DNA from: Nitriliruptoraceae bacterium | GTDB taxonomy: Bacteria > Actinomycetota > Nitriliruptoria > Nitriliruptorales > Nitriliruptoraceae | Assembly (NCBI GenBank): GCA_007123425.1 | Contig: SKLC01000304.1 | Coordinates: forward strand, 1 to 6,763 | Direction of reading: 5' to 3' | DNA length: 6,763 bases | Shown here: piece by piece, positions 1 to 6,397 of the stretch | How positions within the stretch are numbered: the stretch's first letter is position 1 | Layout of the letters: each line of letters opens with the position of its first letter | Translations under genes and position numbers: made by a program | Notes under the pieces: generated by a model | What the model saw: the letters and a program-made list of their open reading frames with translations, nothing else | What the model was told of the DNA's origin: nothing | Databases searched by the model: none

Positions 1-48
1 CCGCCGACGCGCCGTCCCCGCCGCCGGCACGGGGCCCGCACCAGGGCC

Positions 49-61
49 GAGGGTTACCCTC
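49..61. promoter_or_regulatory. 13-bp perfect palindrome over the uvrB -10 region
   Basis: The sequence GAGGGT-T-ACCCTC is a perfect inverted repeat with a single central T. It overlaps the candidate -10 box of uvrB, so a protein bound here would block or modulate RNA polymerase. It does not resemble the actinobacterial LexA box (GAAC...GTTC). It could also be a chance palindrome, since short GC-rich palindromes are common in such DNA. The regulator, if any, is unknown. Confidence 0.35.
55..60 (+). promoter_or_regulatory. candidate -10 box of a leaderless uvrB promoter
   Basis: TACCCT matches the actinobacterial TANNNT -10 pattern. Seven bases lie between it and the uvrB ATG, so the expected transcription start falls on base 67 or on the A of the start codon at 68. 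That is the classic geometry of a leaderless mRNA, a common arrangement in actinobacteria. A recognisable -35 hexamer is absent. In support, no well-placed Shine-Dalgarno exists: the only purine run (GAGGG, 49-53) ends 14 nt before the ATG. Confidence 0.5.
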
Positions 62-67
62 GCCCGC

Positions 68-2122
68 ATGAGCATCGACGAGCAGACGCGCAGCGCCACC
101 CCCATCCGCGTGGTCAGCGACTTCGAGCCCTCCGGCGACCAGCCGGAGGCCATCACGCGGATCGCCGAGGCGTTCGACGCCGGCGAGCGCGCCGTGACCC
201 TGCTGGGCGCCACCGGCACGGGCAAGACCTTCACCGCGGCCAAGGTCCTGGAGCGGATCCAGCGCCCCTGCCTGGTGATGGCGCCGAACAAGACCCTCGC
301 CGCGCAGCTGGCCAACGAGTTCCGCGAGTTCCTGCCGGACAACGCGGTGGAGTACTTCGTCAGCTACTACGACTACTACCAGCCCGAGGCCTACGTCCCC
401 TCCTCGGACACCTACATCGAGAAGGACTCGTCGATCAACGACGAGATCGACCGGCTGCGCCACCGCGCCACCATGGCGCTGCTCTCGCGCCGCGACGTGG
501 TGGTGGTCGCCTCGGTGTCCTGCATCTACGGCCTGGGCTCGCCGCACGAGTACACCGACCACATCGTCTGGTTCCGCCAGGGCGAGGAGCTGGGCCAGCA
601 GGCCGTGCTGCGCAAGCTGGTCGACCTGCAGTACTCCCGCAACGACCTCAACCTCGTGCGCGGCACCTTCCGGGTGCGTGGCGACACCCTCGAGGTCTTC
701 CCCGCCGACGACGAGCGCGCCCTGCGGGTGGAGTTCTTCGGCGACGAGGTGGACCGCATCGTGCGGGTCGATCCGCTGACCGGCGAGGTCGGCAAGCCCG
801 TGCCCGAGGCCGCGGTCTTCCCGGCCTCCCACTACGTCTCCTCGCCCGAGACGCTGCAGCGGGCAGTGGCCTCGATCGAGACCGAGCTCGCCGAGCGGCT
901 CGCCGAGCTCGAGGCCCGCGGCCAGCTGCTGGAGGCCCAGCGGCTGCGCATGCGCACCTCCCACGACCTCGAGATGATCCGCGAGGTCGGCTTCTGCAAC
1001 GGCATCGAGAACTACTCGCGCCACTTCGACGGCCGCTCGCCCGGCGAGCCGCCCTACACGCTGCTCGACTACTTCCCCAAGGACTTCGTCGTCTTCATGG
1101 ACGAGTCCCACGTGACCGTGCCGCAGGTCGGGGGCATGTACGAGGGGGACCGCTCACGCAAGGACACCCTGGTCGAGCACGGCTTCCGCCTGCCCTCGGC
1201 GATGGACAACCGCCCGCTGACCTTCGACGAGTTCCTCCAGCGCATCGGGCAGCGCCTGTTCATCTCGGCCACCCCGGGCGCCTACGAGCGGCGCGAGTCC
1301 GACACCATCGCCGAGCAGATCATCCGCCCCACCGGCCTGGTCGATCCCCAGGTCGTGGTGCGGCCGACCACGGGCCAGATCGACGACCTCATGGAGGAGA
1401 TCCGCGGCCGCACGGAGGCCGATCAGCGGGTGCTGGTCACCACCCTGACCAAGAAGATGGCCGAGGACCTCACCGACTATCTGCTCGACAACGGGGTGCG
1501 GGTGCGCTATCTGCACTCCGACATCGACACGGTCGAGCGGGTGGAGATCCTGCGCAGCCTGCGGCTGGGCGAGTTCGACGTCCTGGTGGGCATCAACCTG
1601 CTCCGCGAGGGGCTCGACCTGCCCGAGGTGTCGATGGTGGCGATCCTCGACGCGGACAAGGAGGGCTTCCTGCGTTCGGAGACGTCGCTGATCCAGACGA
1701 TCGGCCGCGCGGCGCGCAACGTCGACGGGCAGGTGATCATGTACGCGGACCAGGTCACCGACGCCATGCGCAGCGCCCTGGACGAGACCGAGCGCCGCCG
1801 GGCGAAGCAGCTGGCCCACAACGCCGAGCACGGCATCGACCCCCAGACCGTGCGCAAGCGCGTCGGCGACATCATCGCGGCGGTCCGCGCCGAGGAGGCC
1901 GGCGAGGACTACCGGCCCGATGAGCGCGCGCCCGTCGGCGCCGGGGACGAGGACGAGGCCACCGAGCTGCCGCAGGAGGAGCTGGCCGCCCTCATCCAGC
2001 GCCTCGAGGAGGAGATGCACGAGGCCGCCGGCGACCTGCGCTTCGAGTACGCGGCACGGCTGCGAGACGAGCTGGCCGACCTCAAGCGCGAGCTGACCAG
2101 CATGCAGGCCGCGGACGTCTGA
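68..2122 (+). CDS. uvrB: UvrABC excinuclease subunit B (UvrB)
   Basis: UvrB is the central damage-verification subunit of nucleotide-excision repair: UvrA loads it onto damaged DNA, it probes the strand with its beta-hairpin, and it recruits UvrC for incision. The protein has 684 residues, the usual family length. Visible in order are Walker A GATGTGKT (47-54), the beta-hairpin region with the Tyr-rich stretch SYYDYYQPEAYVP (99-111), helicase motif II DESH (345-348), SAT (400-402), the HSDID and GINLLREGLDLPE motifs (483-520), motif VI QTIGRAAR (543-550), and a C-terminal UVR domain (about 634-672) that contacts UvrC or UvrA. A variable acidic linker (about 609-633) separates the core from the UVR domain. 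No key residue is missing. The ATG at 68 is chosen because the family N-terminus (the F-x-P-x-G-D-Q-P motif, 19-26) follows at the normal distance and a -10 box sits just upstream. uvrA and uvrC are not in the window. No LexA box is visible upstream. Confidence 0.98.
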   Translation: MSIDEQTRSATPIRVVSDFEPSGDQPEAITRIAEAFDAGERAVTLLGATGTGKTFTAAKVLERIQRPCLVMAPNKTLAAQLANEFREFLPDNAVEYFVSYYDYYQPEAYVPSSDTYIEKDSSINDEIDRLRHRATMALLSRRDVVVVASVSCIYGLGSPHEYTDHIVWFRQGEELGQQAVLRKLVDLQYSRNDLNLVRGTFRVRGDTLEVFPADDERALRVEFFGDEVDRIVRVDPLTGEVGKPVPEAAVFPASHYVSSPETLQRAVASIETELAERLAELEARGQLLEAQRLRMRTSHDLEMIREVGFCNGIENYSRHFDGRSPGEPPYTLLDYFPKDFVVFMDESHVTVPQVGGMYEGDRSRKDTLVEHGFRLPSAMDNRPLTFDEFLQRIGQRLFISATPGAYERRESDTIAEQIIRPTGLVDPQVVVRPTTGQIDDLMEEIRGRTEADQRVLVTTLTKKMAEDLTDYLLDNGVRVRYLHSDIDTVERVEILRSLRLGEFDVLVGINLLREGLDLPEVSMVAILDADKEGFLRSETSLIQTIGRAARNVDGQVIMYADQVTDAMRSALDETERRRAKQLAHNAEHGIDPQTVRKRVGDIIAAVRAEEAGEDYRPDERAPVGAGDEDEATELPQEELAALIQRLEEEMHEAAGDLRFEYAARLRDELADLKRELTSMQAADV

Positions 2123-2184
2123 GTGAAGGCGGGGCCCACCGCTGTGTGCGGCCGGCGTGCAGCGCTGTGCGCACGCGCAGGGGC

Positions 2185-2210
2185 GCCACCATCACCGTCA
2201 GGGTGGTGGC
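2185..2210 (+). terminator. hairpin downstream of uvrB, candidate terminator
   Basis: Bases 2185-2193 pair with 2202-2210 to give a 9-bp stem (one G-U pair) around an 8-nt loop, starting 63 nt after the uvrB stop. There is no U-tract after it; it is followed by a G-run. Terminators without U-tracts have been proposed in high-GC actinobacteria, so this may end the uvrB transcript. The hairpin alone does not prove termination. Confidence 0.4.
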
Positions 2211-2244
2211 TGCCGGGGGGACCCTGGCGTGGACGGGCTAGTCG

Positions 2245-2260
2245 CCCGGGTTGACCCGGG
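2245..2260. promoter_or_regulatory. 16-bp CCCGGG palindrome overlapping a TTGACC box
   Basis: CCCGGGT and ACCCGGG flank a central TG, making a 16-bp inverted repeat about 83 bp before the cyclase start. The centre contains TTGACC (2251-2256), which resembles a -35 hexamer, but no convincing -10 follows: the best is CATCTT at 2272-2277 with a short 15-bp spacer. The element could be an operator for the cyclase gene. It could also be a second terminator hairpin (6-bp stem, TTGA loop) for uvrB, since the next 20 bases are unusually T-rich for this DNA. Confidence 0.3.
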
Positions 2261-2331
2261 TGATTCTGCTTCATCTTCCTGCGACCGGCGTCGATGCACG
2301 GGATGGTCCGTGTCGACACGGCACGGGCCGC

Positions 2332-2337
2332 AGGAGG
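2332..2337 (+). promoter_or_regulatory. strong ribosome binding site of the cyclase gene
   Basis: AGGAGG, continuing into GGG, lies 5 nt before the ATG at 2343. It decides the start: the reading frame is open further upstream to a GTG at 2157, but that codon has no Shine-Dalgarno and the extra 62 residues look like translated intergenic DNA. Confidence 0.85.
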
Positions 2338-2342
2338 GGGCG

Positions 2343-4250
2343 ATGGGTCGACATGGCGTGGGGTCGAGCGCGCGCCGGGCGGCCGACGGGGGAGAGCGGG
2401 CGGCCGCGGCGCGCCCCTGGGCGATGCTGCCACGGCTGCGCGGCTCGGTCGCGGTGTTCACCGCGCTGGTGGCACTGGGGGGCCTGACGCAGCTCGGCGC
2501 CGTGCCGTTCGACGACCGCGGCATCGCTGCCGGCGCGCTGCTGGGAGCAATCGCCTGGGCCGGGCTGATGGTGCTCACCCGGGGGCGCTGGTGGGCCGAT
2601 CTGCTGGCGGTCCTGCCCCTGGGCGCGGGCGCCCTTGCGGTGGACCACTGGTGGGTGCTGTTCCCGCTGGTCCACGTGGTGATCTTCCAGCGGGCGCTGT
2701 ACGGCCGGGTGCTGCGCGCCTACGGCGGAGCGCTGCTGGTCGGCGGCGCGCCGCTGGCCCTGGCGTTCATCGACGCGGGAACGCAGCTGCGCTGGTCCCA
2801 CACCGTCCTGCTGCCCTCGCTGCTGGCCTCGACGTGGCTCTTGCGGCAGGTGCGGCTGCTGGCGGAGCAGATGGAGCGCGGGGCCCGGCGGGAGCGGCGT
2901 CTGCTGGTGGCCTCCCGGCAGCTGGCGGTCGCCGAGGACCAGGCGGCGGTCAACGACATCGTGGTCCATGCCGCCCTCGACCTGCTCGAGCAGCCCGACT
3001 CGCGGACCACGCTCTGGGAGGAGCGCGGTGACCAGTGGGTCGCGGTGGCCGCCGTGGGGCACGGCCGGGTCCGTTCGGTGGCCAAGCTGCGCCTGCCGCC
3101 GGAGATGCAGCGCCGCGCGGCCACCGGCGAGCCCTGGGTGCTCAGTCCGGCCGAGGCGACCGACCTGCAGGTCCGCCTGGGCCTCGAGGTGCGCTACCGG
3201 GGGTTCGTGTACGTGCCACTGCCCCGGCCCAGCGGGCCCCAGGCGGTGCTGATGGTCAGCTGTCGCGGTCATCCCGACCCGTCGCTGGCGGACACGCTGC
3301 GCCGCTTCGCCCAGGAGATCGCGCTGGCGGAGGAGCGCACCCGGCTGCTCACCGAGCTGGCGGACCGTGAGGCGCGCCTGGCCTCGGTCCTGGAGGGCTC
3401 GGCCGACATCATCGCCCAGCTCGATGCCGACGGCCGCTTCACCATGGTCAACCAGGCCACGGTGCGCGCCCACGGCTACCACCCCGAGGACCTGCTGGGC
3501 CGCAGCGTCTTCGACCTCATCCCGCAACAGGACCGTGGCGAGGTGCTGCGCACCACCTTCGCCGGCGACCTGGACGCCGGCGTCCACCTCGCCCACCGCC
3601 TCTACGACGTCTGGGGGCGGGTCCGCCACGTCGAGTCGCGGATCAGCCGCACCCACCCCGACAGCGAGGACTACATCCTCAACACCCGTGACGTCACCGA
3701 CCGCAAGGAGCTGGAGGCCGAGATCGTCTACCGCGCTCACCATGACGCGCTCACCGGGCTGGCGAACCGTGCGGCCTTCACCGAGCGGCTCGACATGGCG
3801 CTGGCCCGCTCGCGGCGCGTCCACGTGCCGGTCGGCCTGCTGATGCTCGACCTCGACGGGTTCAAGCCGGTCAACGACACGCACGGCCACCAGGCCGGTG
3901 ACGCGGTGCTCGCCGAGGTGGCGCGACGACTGCAGGACGAGACCCGGGAGACGGACACCGCCGCCAGGGTGGGCGGCGACGAGTTCGCCGTGATCCTCGA
4001 GGACGCCGCCGACGAGACCGAGGTCGCGGCGCTCGCCCGGCGGCTCGCCGACGCGATCATGGCGCCGATCCCGTTGCCCAGCGGGCCCGAGGTGCGCGTG
4101 ACCGCCAGCGTCGGCATGGCGCGCTCCCGCCCCGACGAGGACGCCGACGTCCTGCTGCGCGAGGCGGACCAGCGGCTCTACGCCACCAAGCGGGCACGAC
4201 GGCGCGCACGCGTGCTGGCCGGCCGCCGGGGGAGCAGCGCCCCGGTGTAG
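2343..4250 (+). CDS. membrane-bound diguanylate cyclase, 6TM-GAF-PAS-GGDEF
   Basis: The 635-residue protein should make cyclic di-GMP from two GTP at the inner face of the membrane. The N-terminus is Arg-rich, then come about six hydrophobic segments (roughly 35-52, 60-78, 84-100, 103-117, 125-143, 153-168), an amphipathic linker (168-195), a GAF-like domain (about 197-330), a second signalling helix (325-345), a PAS domain (about 345-457, ending in the usual DVTDRKELE) and a GGDEF domain (463-617). Catalytic features are intact: DALTGLANR (468-476), metal and substrate residues in DLDGFKPVND (503-512), GGDEF (544-548). RETD (535-538) is the RxxD inhibitory site at the canonical spacing, which predicts product feedback inhibition. 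There is no EAL or HD-GYP domain, so it should be a synthase only. The six-helix domain is not one I can assign to a named sensor family. The ligand of the GAF and PAS domains is unknown. The start is fixed by the AGGAGG at 2332. The next gene begins 32 bp downstream. Confidence 0.93.
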   Translation: MGRHGVGSSARRAADGGERAAAARPWAMLPRLRGSVAVFTALVALGGLTQLGAVPFDDRGIAAGALLGAIAWAGLMVLTRGRWWADLLAVLPLGAGALAVDHWWVLFPLVHVVIFQRALYGRVLRAYGGALLVGGAPLALAFIDAGTQLRWSHTVLLPSLLASTWLLRQVRLLAEQMERGARRERRLLVASRQLAVAEDQAAVNDIVVHAALDLLEQPDSRTTLWEERGDQWVAVAAVGHGRVRSVAKLRLPPEMQRRAATGEPWVLSPAEATDLQVRLGLEVRYRGFVYVPLPRPSGPQAVLMVSCRGHPDPSLADTLRRFAQEIALAEERTRLLTELADREARLASVLEGSADIIAQLDADGRFTMVNQATVRAHGYHPEDLLGRSVFDLIPQQDRGEVLRTTFAGDLDAGVHLAHRLYDVWGRVRHVESRISRTHPDSEDYILNTRDVTDRKELEAEIVYRAHHDALTGLANRAAFTERLDMALARSRRVHVPVGLLMLDLDGFKPVNDTHGHQAGDAVLAEVARRLQDETRETDTAARVGGDEFAVILEDAADETEVAALARRLADAIMAPIPLPSGPEVRVTASVGMARSRPDEDADVLLREADQRLYATKRARRRARVLAGRRGSSAPV

Positions 4251-4253
4251 AGT
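4248..4253 (+). promoter_or_regulatory. possible -10 box for the ABC operon
   Basis: TAGAGT fits TANNNT and includes the TAG stop codon of the cyclase gene. It would start transcription near 4260, giving a leader of about 22 nt that still contains the AGGAG of the ABC ATPase. No -35 match is visible, so this is weak. If it is not a promoter, the ABC genes are probably read through from the cyclase. Confidence 0.25.
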
Positions 4254-4271
4254 CCCCGCGGCGCACGTCCC

Positions 4272-4276
4272 AGGAG
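4272..4276 (+). promoter_or_regulatory. ribosome binding site of the ABC ATPase gene
   Basis: AGGAG lies 6 nt before the GTG at 4283 and supports this GTG as the start. The encoded N-terminus then begins directly at the first beta-strand of the ABC domain, as is normal for the family. Confidence 0.75.
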
Positions 4277-4282
4277 CGTCCG

Positions 4283-5212
4283 GTGCTGTCAGCCCACGGC
4301 CTGCGCAAGTGCTTCGGAGACCTCGTCGCGGTCGATGACGTGAGCCTCACCGTGGCGCGCGGCGAGACCTACGGGCTGCTCGGTCCCAACGGCGCGGGCA
4401 AGACGACCACGATCTCGATGCTGTGCGGCCTCGTGACACCCGATGCCGGCGAGGTCGCCCTCGAGGGGGAGCGCATCCATCCCCGCGCCACCGCCCCCAA
4501 GCGCCGACTGGGCTACGTGCCGCAGGAGATCGCCCTGTACCCCGACCTCACGGCCCGTGAGAACCTTCGCTTCTTCGGGCGCCTGCAGGGCCTGGGGCGC
4601 GATCGCCTGCGCGCCCGCATCCAACAGGTCCTGGAGGTCACCGGGCTCACGGACCGGGCCGACGACCGGGTCTCGCAGTTCTCGGGTGGGATGCAGCGCC
4701 GGCTCAACATCGGGGTGGGGCTGCTCCACGAGCCGGAGCTGCTGATCCTCGACGAGCCCACCGTCGGCGTCGATCCGCAGAGCCGCAACGCGATCCTCGC
4801 AAGCGTCGACGCGCTCGCCGCCGAGGGCCTCGCCGTGCTCTACACCACCCACTACATGGAGGAGGCGGAGCGCCTCTGCGATCGCATCGCGATCATGGAG
4901 TCGGGCCGCATCGTCGCCGAGGGCAGCCGCCGGGACCTGGTGGGCACCATCGACGAGCAGGGCCGCATCCGCCTCGAGGTGGCCGGCGCCGCCGACGAGG
5001 TGGCCACGGCCGTGGCCGAGGTCGGGGGCGTGCAGTCCGCGGTCGTCGACCAGGGGGCGGTGGTCTGCCTCGTGGATCGCGCCGCGGTGCGGCTGCCCGC
5101 GATCCTCATGGCCGTCGGCGACGCCGGCGCGCAGGTCACCGGCGTGGAGGTGCGCGAGCCCGACCTCGAGGACGTCTTCCTCCACCTCACCGGCCGCGCG
5201 CTGCGGGACTGA
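4283..5212 (+). CDS. ABC-2 type exporter, ATP-binding subunit (DrrA/CcmA-like)
   Basis: This 309-residue cytoplasmic ATPase should power the two permeases encoded just downstream. Visible motifs are an aromatic A-loop residue (F11), Walker A GPNGAGKT (34-41), Q-loop Q81, signature SGGM (134-137, with FSGGM in place of the classical LSGGQ), Walker B LLILDEP (153-159) with catalytic Glu158, D-loop VGVDP (161-165) and H-loop His190. Met at the last signature position is frequent in DrrA-type exporters, so I do not read it as a defect. The C-terminal part (about 225-305), ending in LEDVFLHLTG, is the accessory domain typical of drug, antibiotic or lipid exporter ATPases. It starts at a GTG with a good AGGAG. 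The stop is 6 nt before the first permease ATG, so the genes are surely co-transcribed. The substrate cannot be read from the sequence. Direction (export) follows from the absence of a binding-protein gene and from the ABC-2 permeases. Confidence 0.95.
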   Translation: MLSAHGLRKCFGDLVAVDDVSLTVARGETYGLLGPNGAGKTTTISMLCGLVTPDAGEVALEGERIHPRATAPKRRLGYVPQEIALYPDLTARENLRFFGRLQGLGRDRLRARIQQVLEVTGLTDRADDRVSQFSGGMQRRLNIGVGLLHEPELLILDEPTVGVDPQSRNAILASVDALAAEGLAVLYTTHYMEEAERLCDRIAIMESGRIVAEGSRRDLVGTIDEQGRIRLEVAGAADEVATAVAEVGGVQSAVVDQGAVVCLVDRAAVRLPAILMAVGDAGAQVTGVEVREPDLEDVFLHLTGRALRD

Positions 5213-5218
5213 GCGCCG

Positions 5219-6397
5219 ATGCTCGCCGGTGCGCTGACCATCCTCGCCAAGGACCTGCGGCTGCGGCTGCGGGACCGCAGCGTGGTGATGTTCGCGCTCG
5301 TCGTGCCGCTGGGGCTGAGCCTGCTGCTCGCGGGCATCCTGCCCGAGACGGAGGACCTGACCCTGACCGCCGGGGTGGTCGACGAGGACGGCAGCCCCGC
5401 GGCCGCCTCGTTCGCCGAGGAGGTCCTCCCGGAGCTGCAGCGCCAGGGCCTGGTCGATCTGGTCGACCTCGACGGGCGCGAGGCGGCACGGGAGGCGATG
5501 GCGTCCGGCGACCTCGACGCCGCCTGGATCCTGCCCGCGGGATTCGGCCAGGCGGTCACCGCGGGCCAGGGCGCCTCCCTCGAGGTGCTGGTCAACCCCG
5601 ACCGGGGGCTGCGGGCCCAGGTGGCGCGGGCGATCGCCGACCGGTACGGCGCCGAGCTCGACCGCATCTCCCTGGCGGTCACGACGGCCGCCACGGCCGC
5701 CGGGGGCCTCGACGAGGCCGGTGCGCAGGCGCTGGCCGCCGAGGTCGCGGCGAGCGAGCCGGCGCTGCGCCTGGTCGATGAGCCCGCCCAGGACCGCCAG
5801 CTCGACCTCCCCAGCCACGTCTCGGCGGGCATGGCCGCGTTCTTCGTGTTCTTCACGGTGCAGTTCGGCGTGCTGGGGCTGCTCGAGGAGCGCCAGGCGG
5901 GCACCCTGCGCCGGCTGCTGGCCGCGCCGCTGCCCGTCGCCAGCATCCACGTGGGCAAGGCCCTGAGCGCCCTGGTGCTCGGGCTGGTCTCGATGACGGT
6001 GCTGGCGCTGGCCGCCCCCGTGGCGCTCGGGGCGAGGTGGGGGCCGCCGGGCGCGGTCGCGGCGCTCATCGTCGGCATCGTGCTCGCCGCCCTGGGGCTG
6101 ATGGCGCTGGTGGGCAGCTTCGCCCGCACGGCGGAGCAGGCCGGCAACCACCAGGCCATCGTCGCGGTGGTCCTGGGCATGGTCTCGGGGGCCTTCTTCC
6201 CGCTTCCGCTCGACGAGGGCCTGCTGCGGGTCATCTCCTGGGTCTCTCCGCACGCCTGGTTCCTGCGCGGGCTGCAGGACGCCAGCGGTGCCGAGGCCTG
6301 GACCGCGGCGCTGCCGTCCGCCGCTGCGCTGGTGGGCTTCGCCGTGCTCACCGCCGTGCTCGCCTCCCTGCGCATCCGACGGTCGGTGGGCACATGA
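5219..6397 (+). CDS. ABC-2 type permease, first membrane subunit
   Basis: The 392-residue membrane protein has the ABC-2 exporter plan: an amphipathic N-terminal helix, TM1 (about 22-40), a large extracytoplasmic domain (about 41-200, Ala/Glu/Asp-rich), then five further membrane segments (about 202-222, 246-270, 277-300, 311-329, 365-384). The stretch EERQAGTLRRLLAAPLP (223-239) is the conserved cytoplasmic coupling region after TM2, and FFPLPL...SPHAWFLRGL (326-352) is the typical loop before the last helix. The size and layout match permeases with the long TM1-TM2 loop rather than the short DrrB type. It begins 6 nt after the ATPase stop with no clear Shine-Dalgarno, which suggests translational coupling. 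Its stop overlaps the next start as ATGA. The substrate is unknown. Confidence 0.93.
   Translation: MLAGALTILAKDLRLRLRDRSVVMFALVVPLGLSLLLAGILPETEDLTLTAGVVDEDGSPAAASFAEEVLPELQRQGLVDLVDLDGREAAREAMASGDLDAAWILPAGFGQAVTAGQGASLEVLVNPDRGLRAQVARAIADRYGAELDRISLAVTTAATAAGGLDEAGAQALAAEVAASEPALRLVDEPAQDRQLDLPSHVSAGMAAFFVFFTVQFGVLGLLEERQAGTLRRLLAAPLPVASIHVGKALSALVLGLVSMTVLALAAPVALGARWGPPGAVAALIVGIVLAALGLMALVGSFARTAEQAGNHQAIVAVVLGMVSGAFFPLPLDEGLLRVISWVSPHAWFLRGLQDASGAEAWTAALPSAAALVGFAVLTAVLASLRIRRSVGT

Noticed and set aside
38..60. PafBC (RecA-independent DNA damage) promoter element upstream of uvrB
   Set aside because: The TANNNT box is present, but the bases at the expected upstream position (38-46, GCACCAGGG) do not match TTGTCRGTG.
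1..67. LexA SOS box upstream of uvrB
   Set aside because: No GAAC...GTTC-type repeat is present in the 67 bases available; one further upstream, outside the window, cannot be excluded.
1154..2020. A 288-codon open frame on the minus strand inside uvrB
   Set aside because: It mirrors the highly conserved UvrB helicase core; the constraint belongs to uvrB and the antisense product has no recognisable domain.
2157..2342. A 62-residue N-terminal extension of the cyclase from GTG at 2157
   Set aside because: No Shine-Dalgarno precedes 2157, the extension passes through the hairpin and palindrome, and a strong AGGAGG directs the ATG at 2343.
2271..3890. A 539-codon open frame on the minus strand opposite the cyclase gene
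   Set aside because: Same reason: composition is an antisense shadow (Gln/His/Arg-rich), with no motif, and the + strand frame has GAF, PAS and GGDEF domains.
4682..4699. Non-canonical ABC signature (FSGGM instead of LSGGQ) as a sign of an inactive ATPase
   Set aside because: SGGM is common in DrrA-like exporter ATPases, and Walker A, Walker B with catalytic Glu, Q-loop and H-loop are all intact.
4289..6253. A 654-codon open frame on the minus strand opposite the ABC genes
   Set aside because: It lies wholly opposite genes with clear ABC motifs. Its product is a low-complexity mix rich in Arg, His, Gln, Asp and Ala with no domain. Long antisense frames are expected where third codon positions are almost all G or C.
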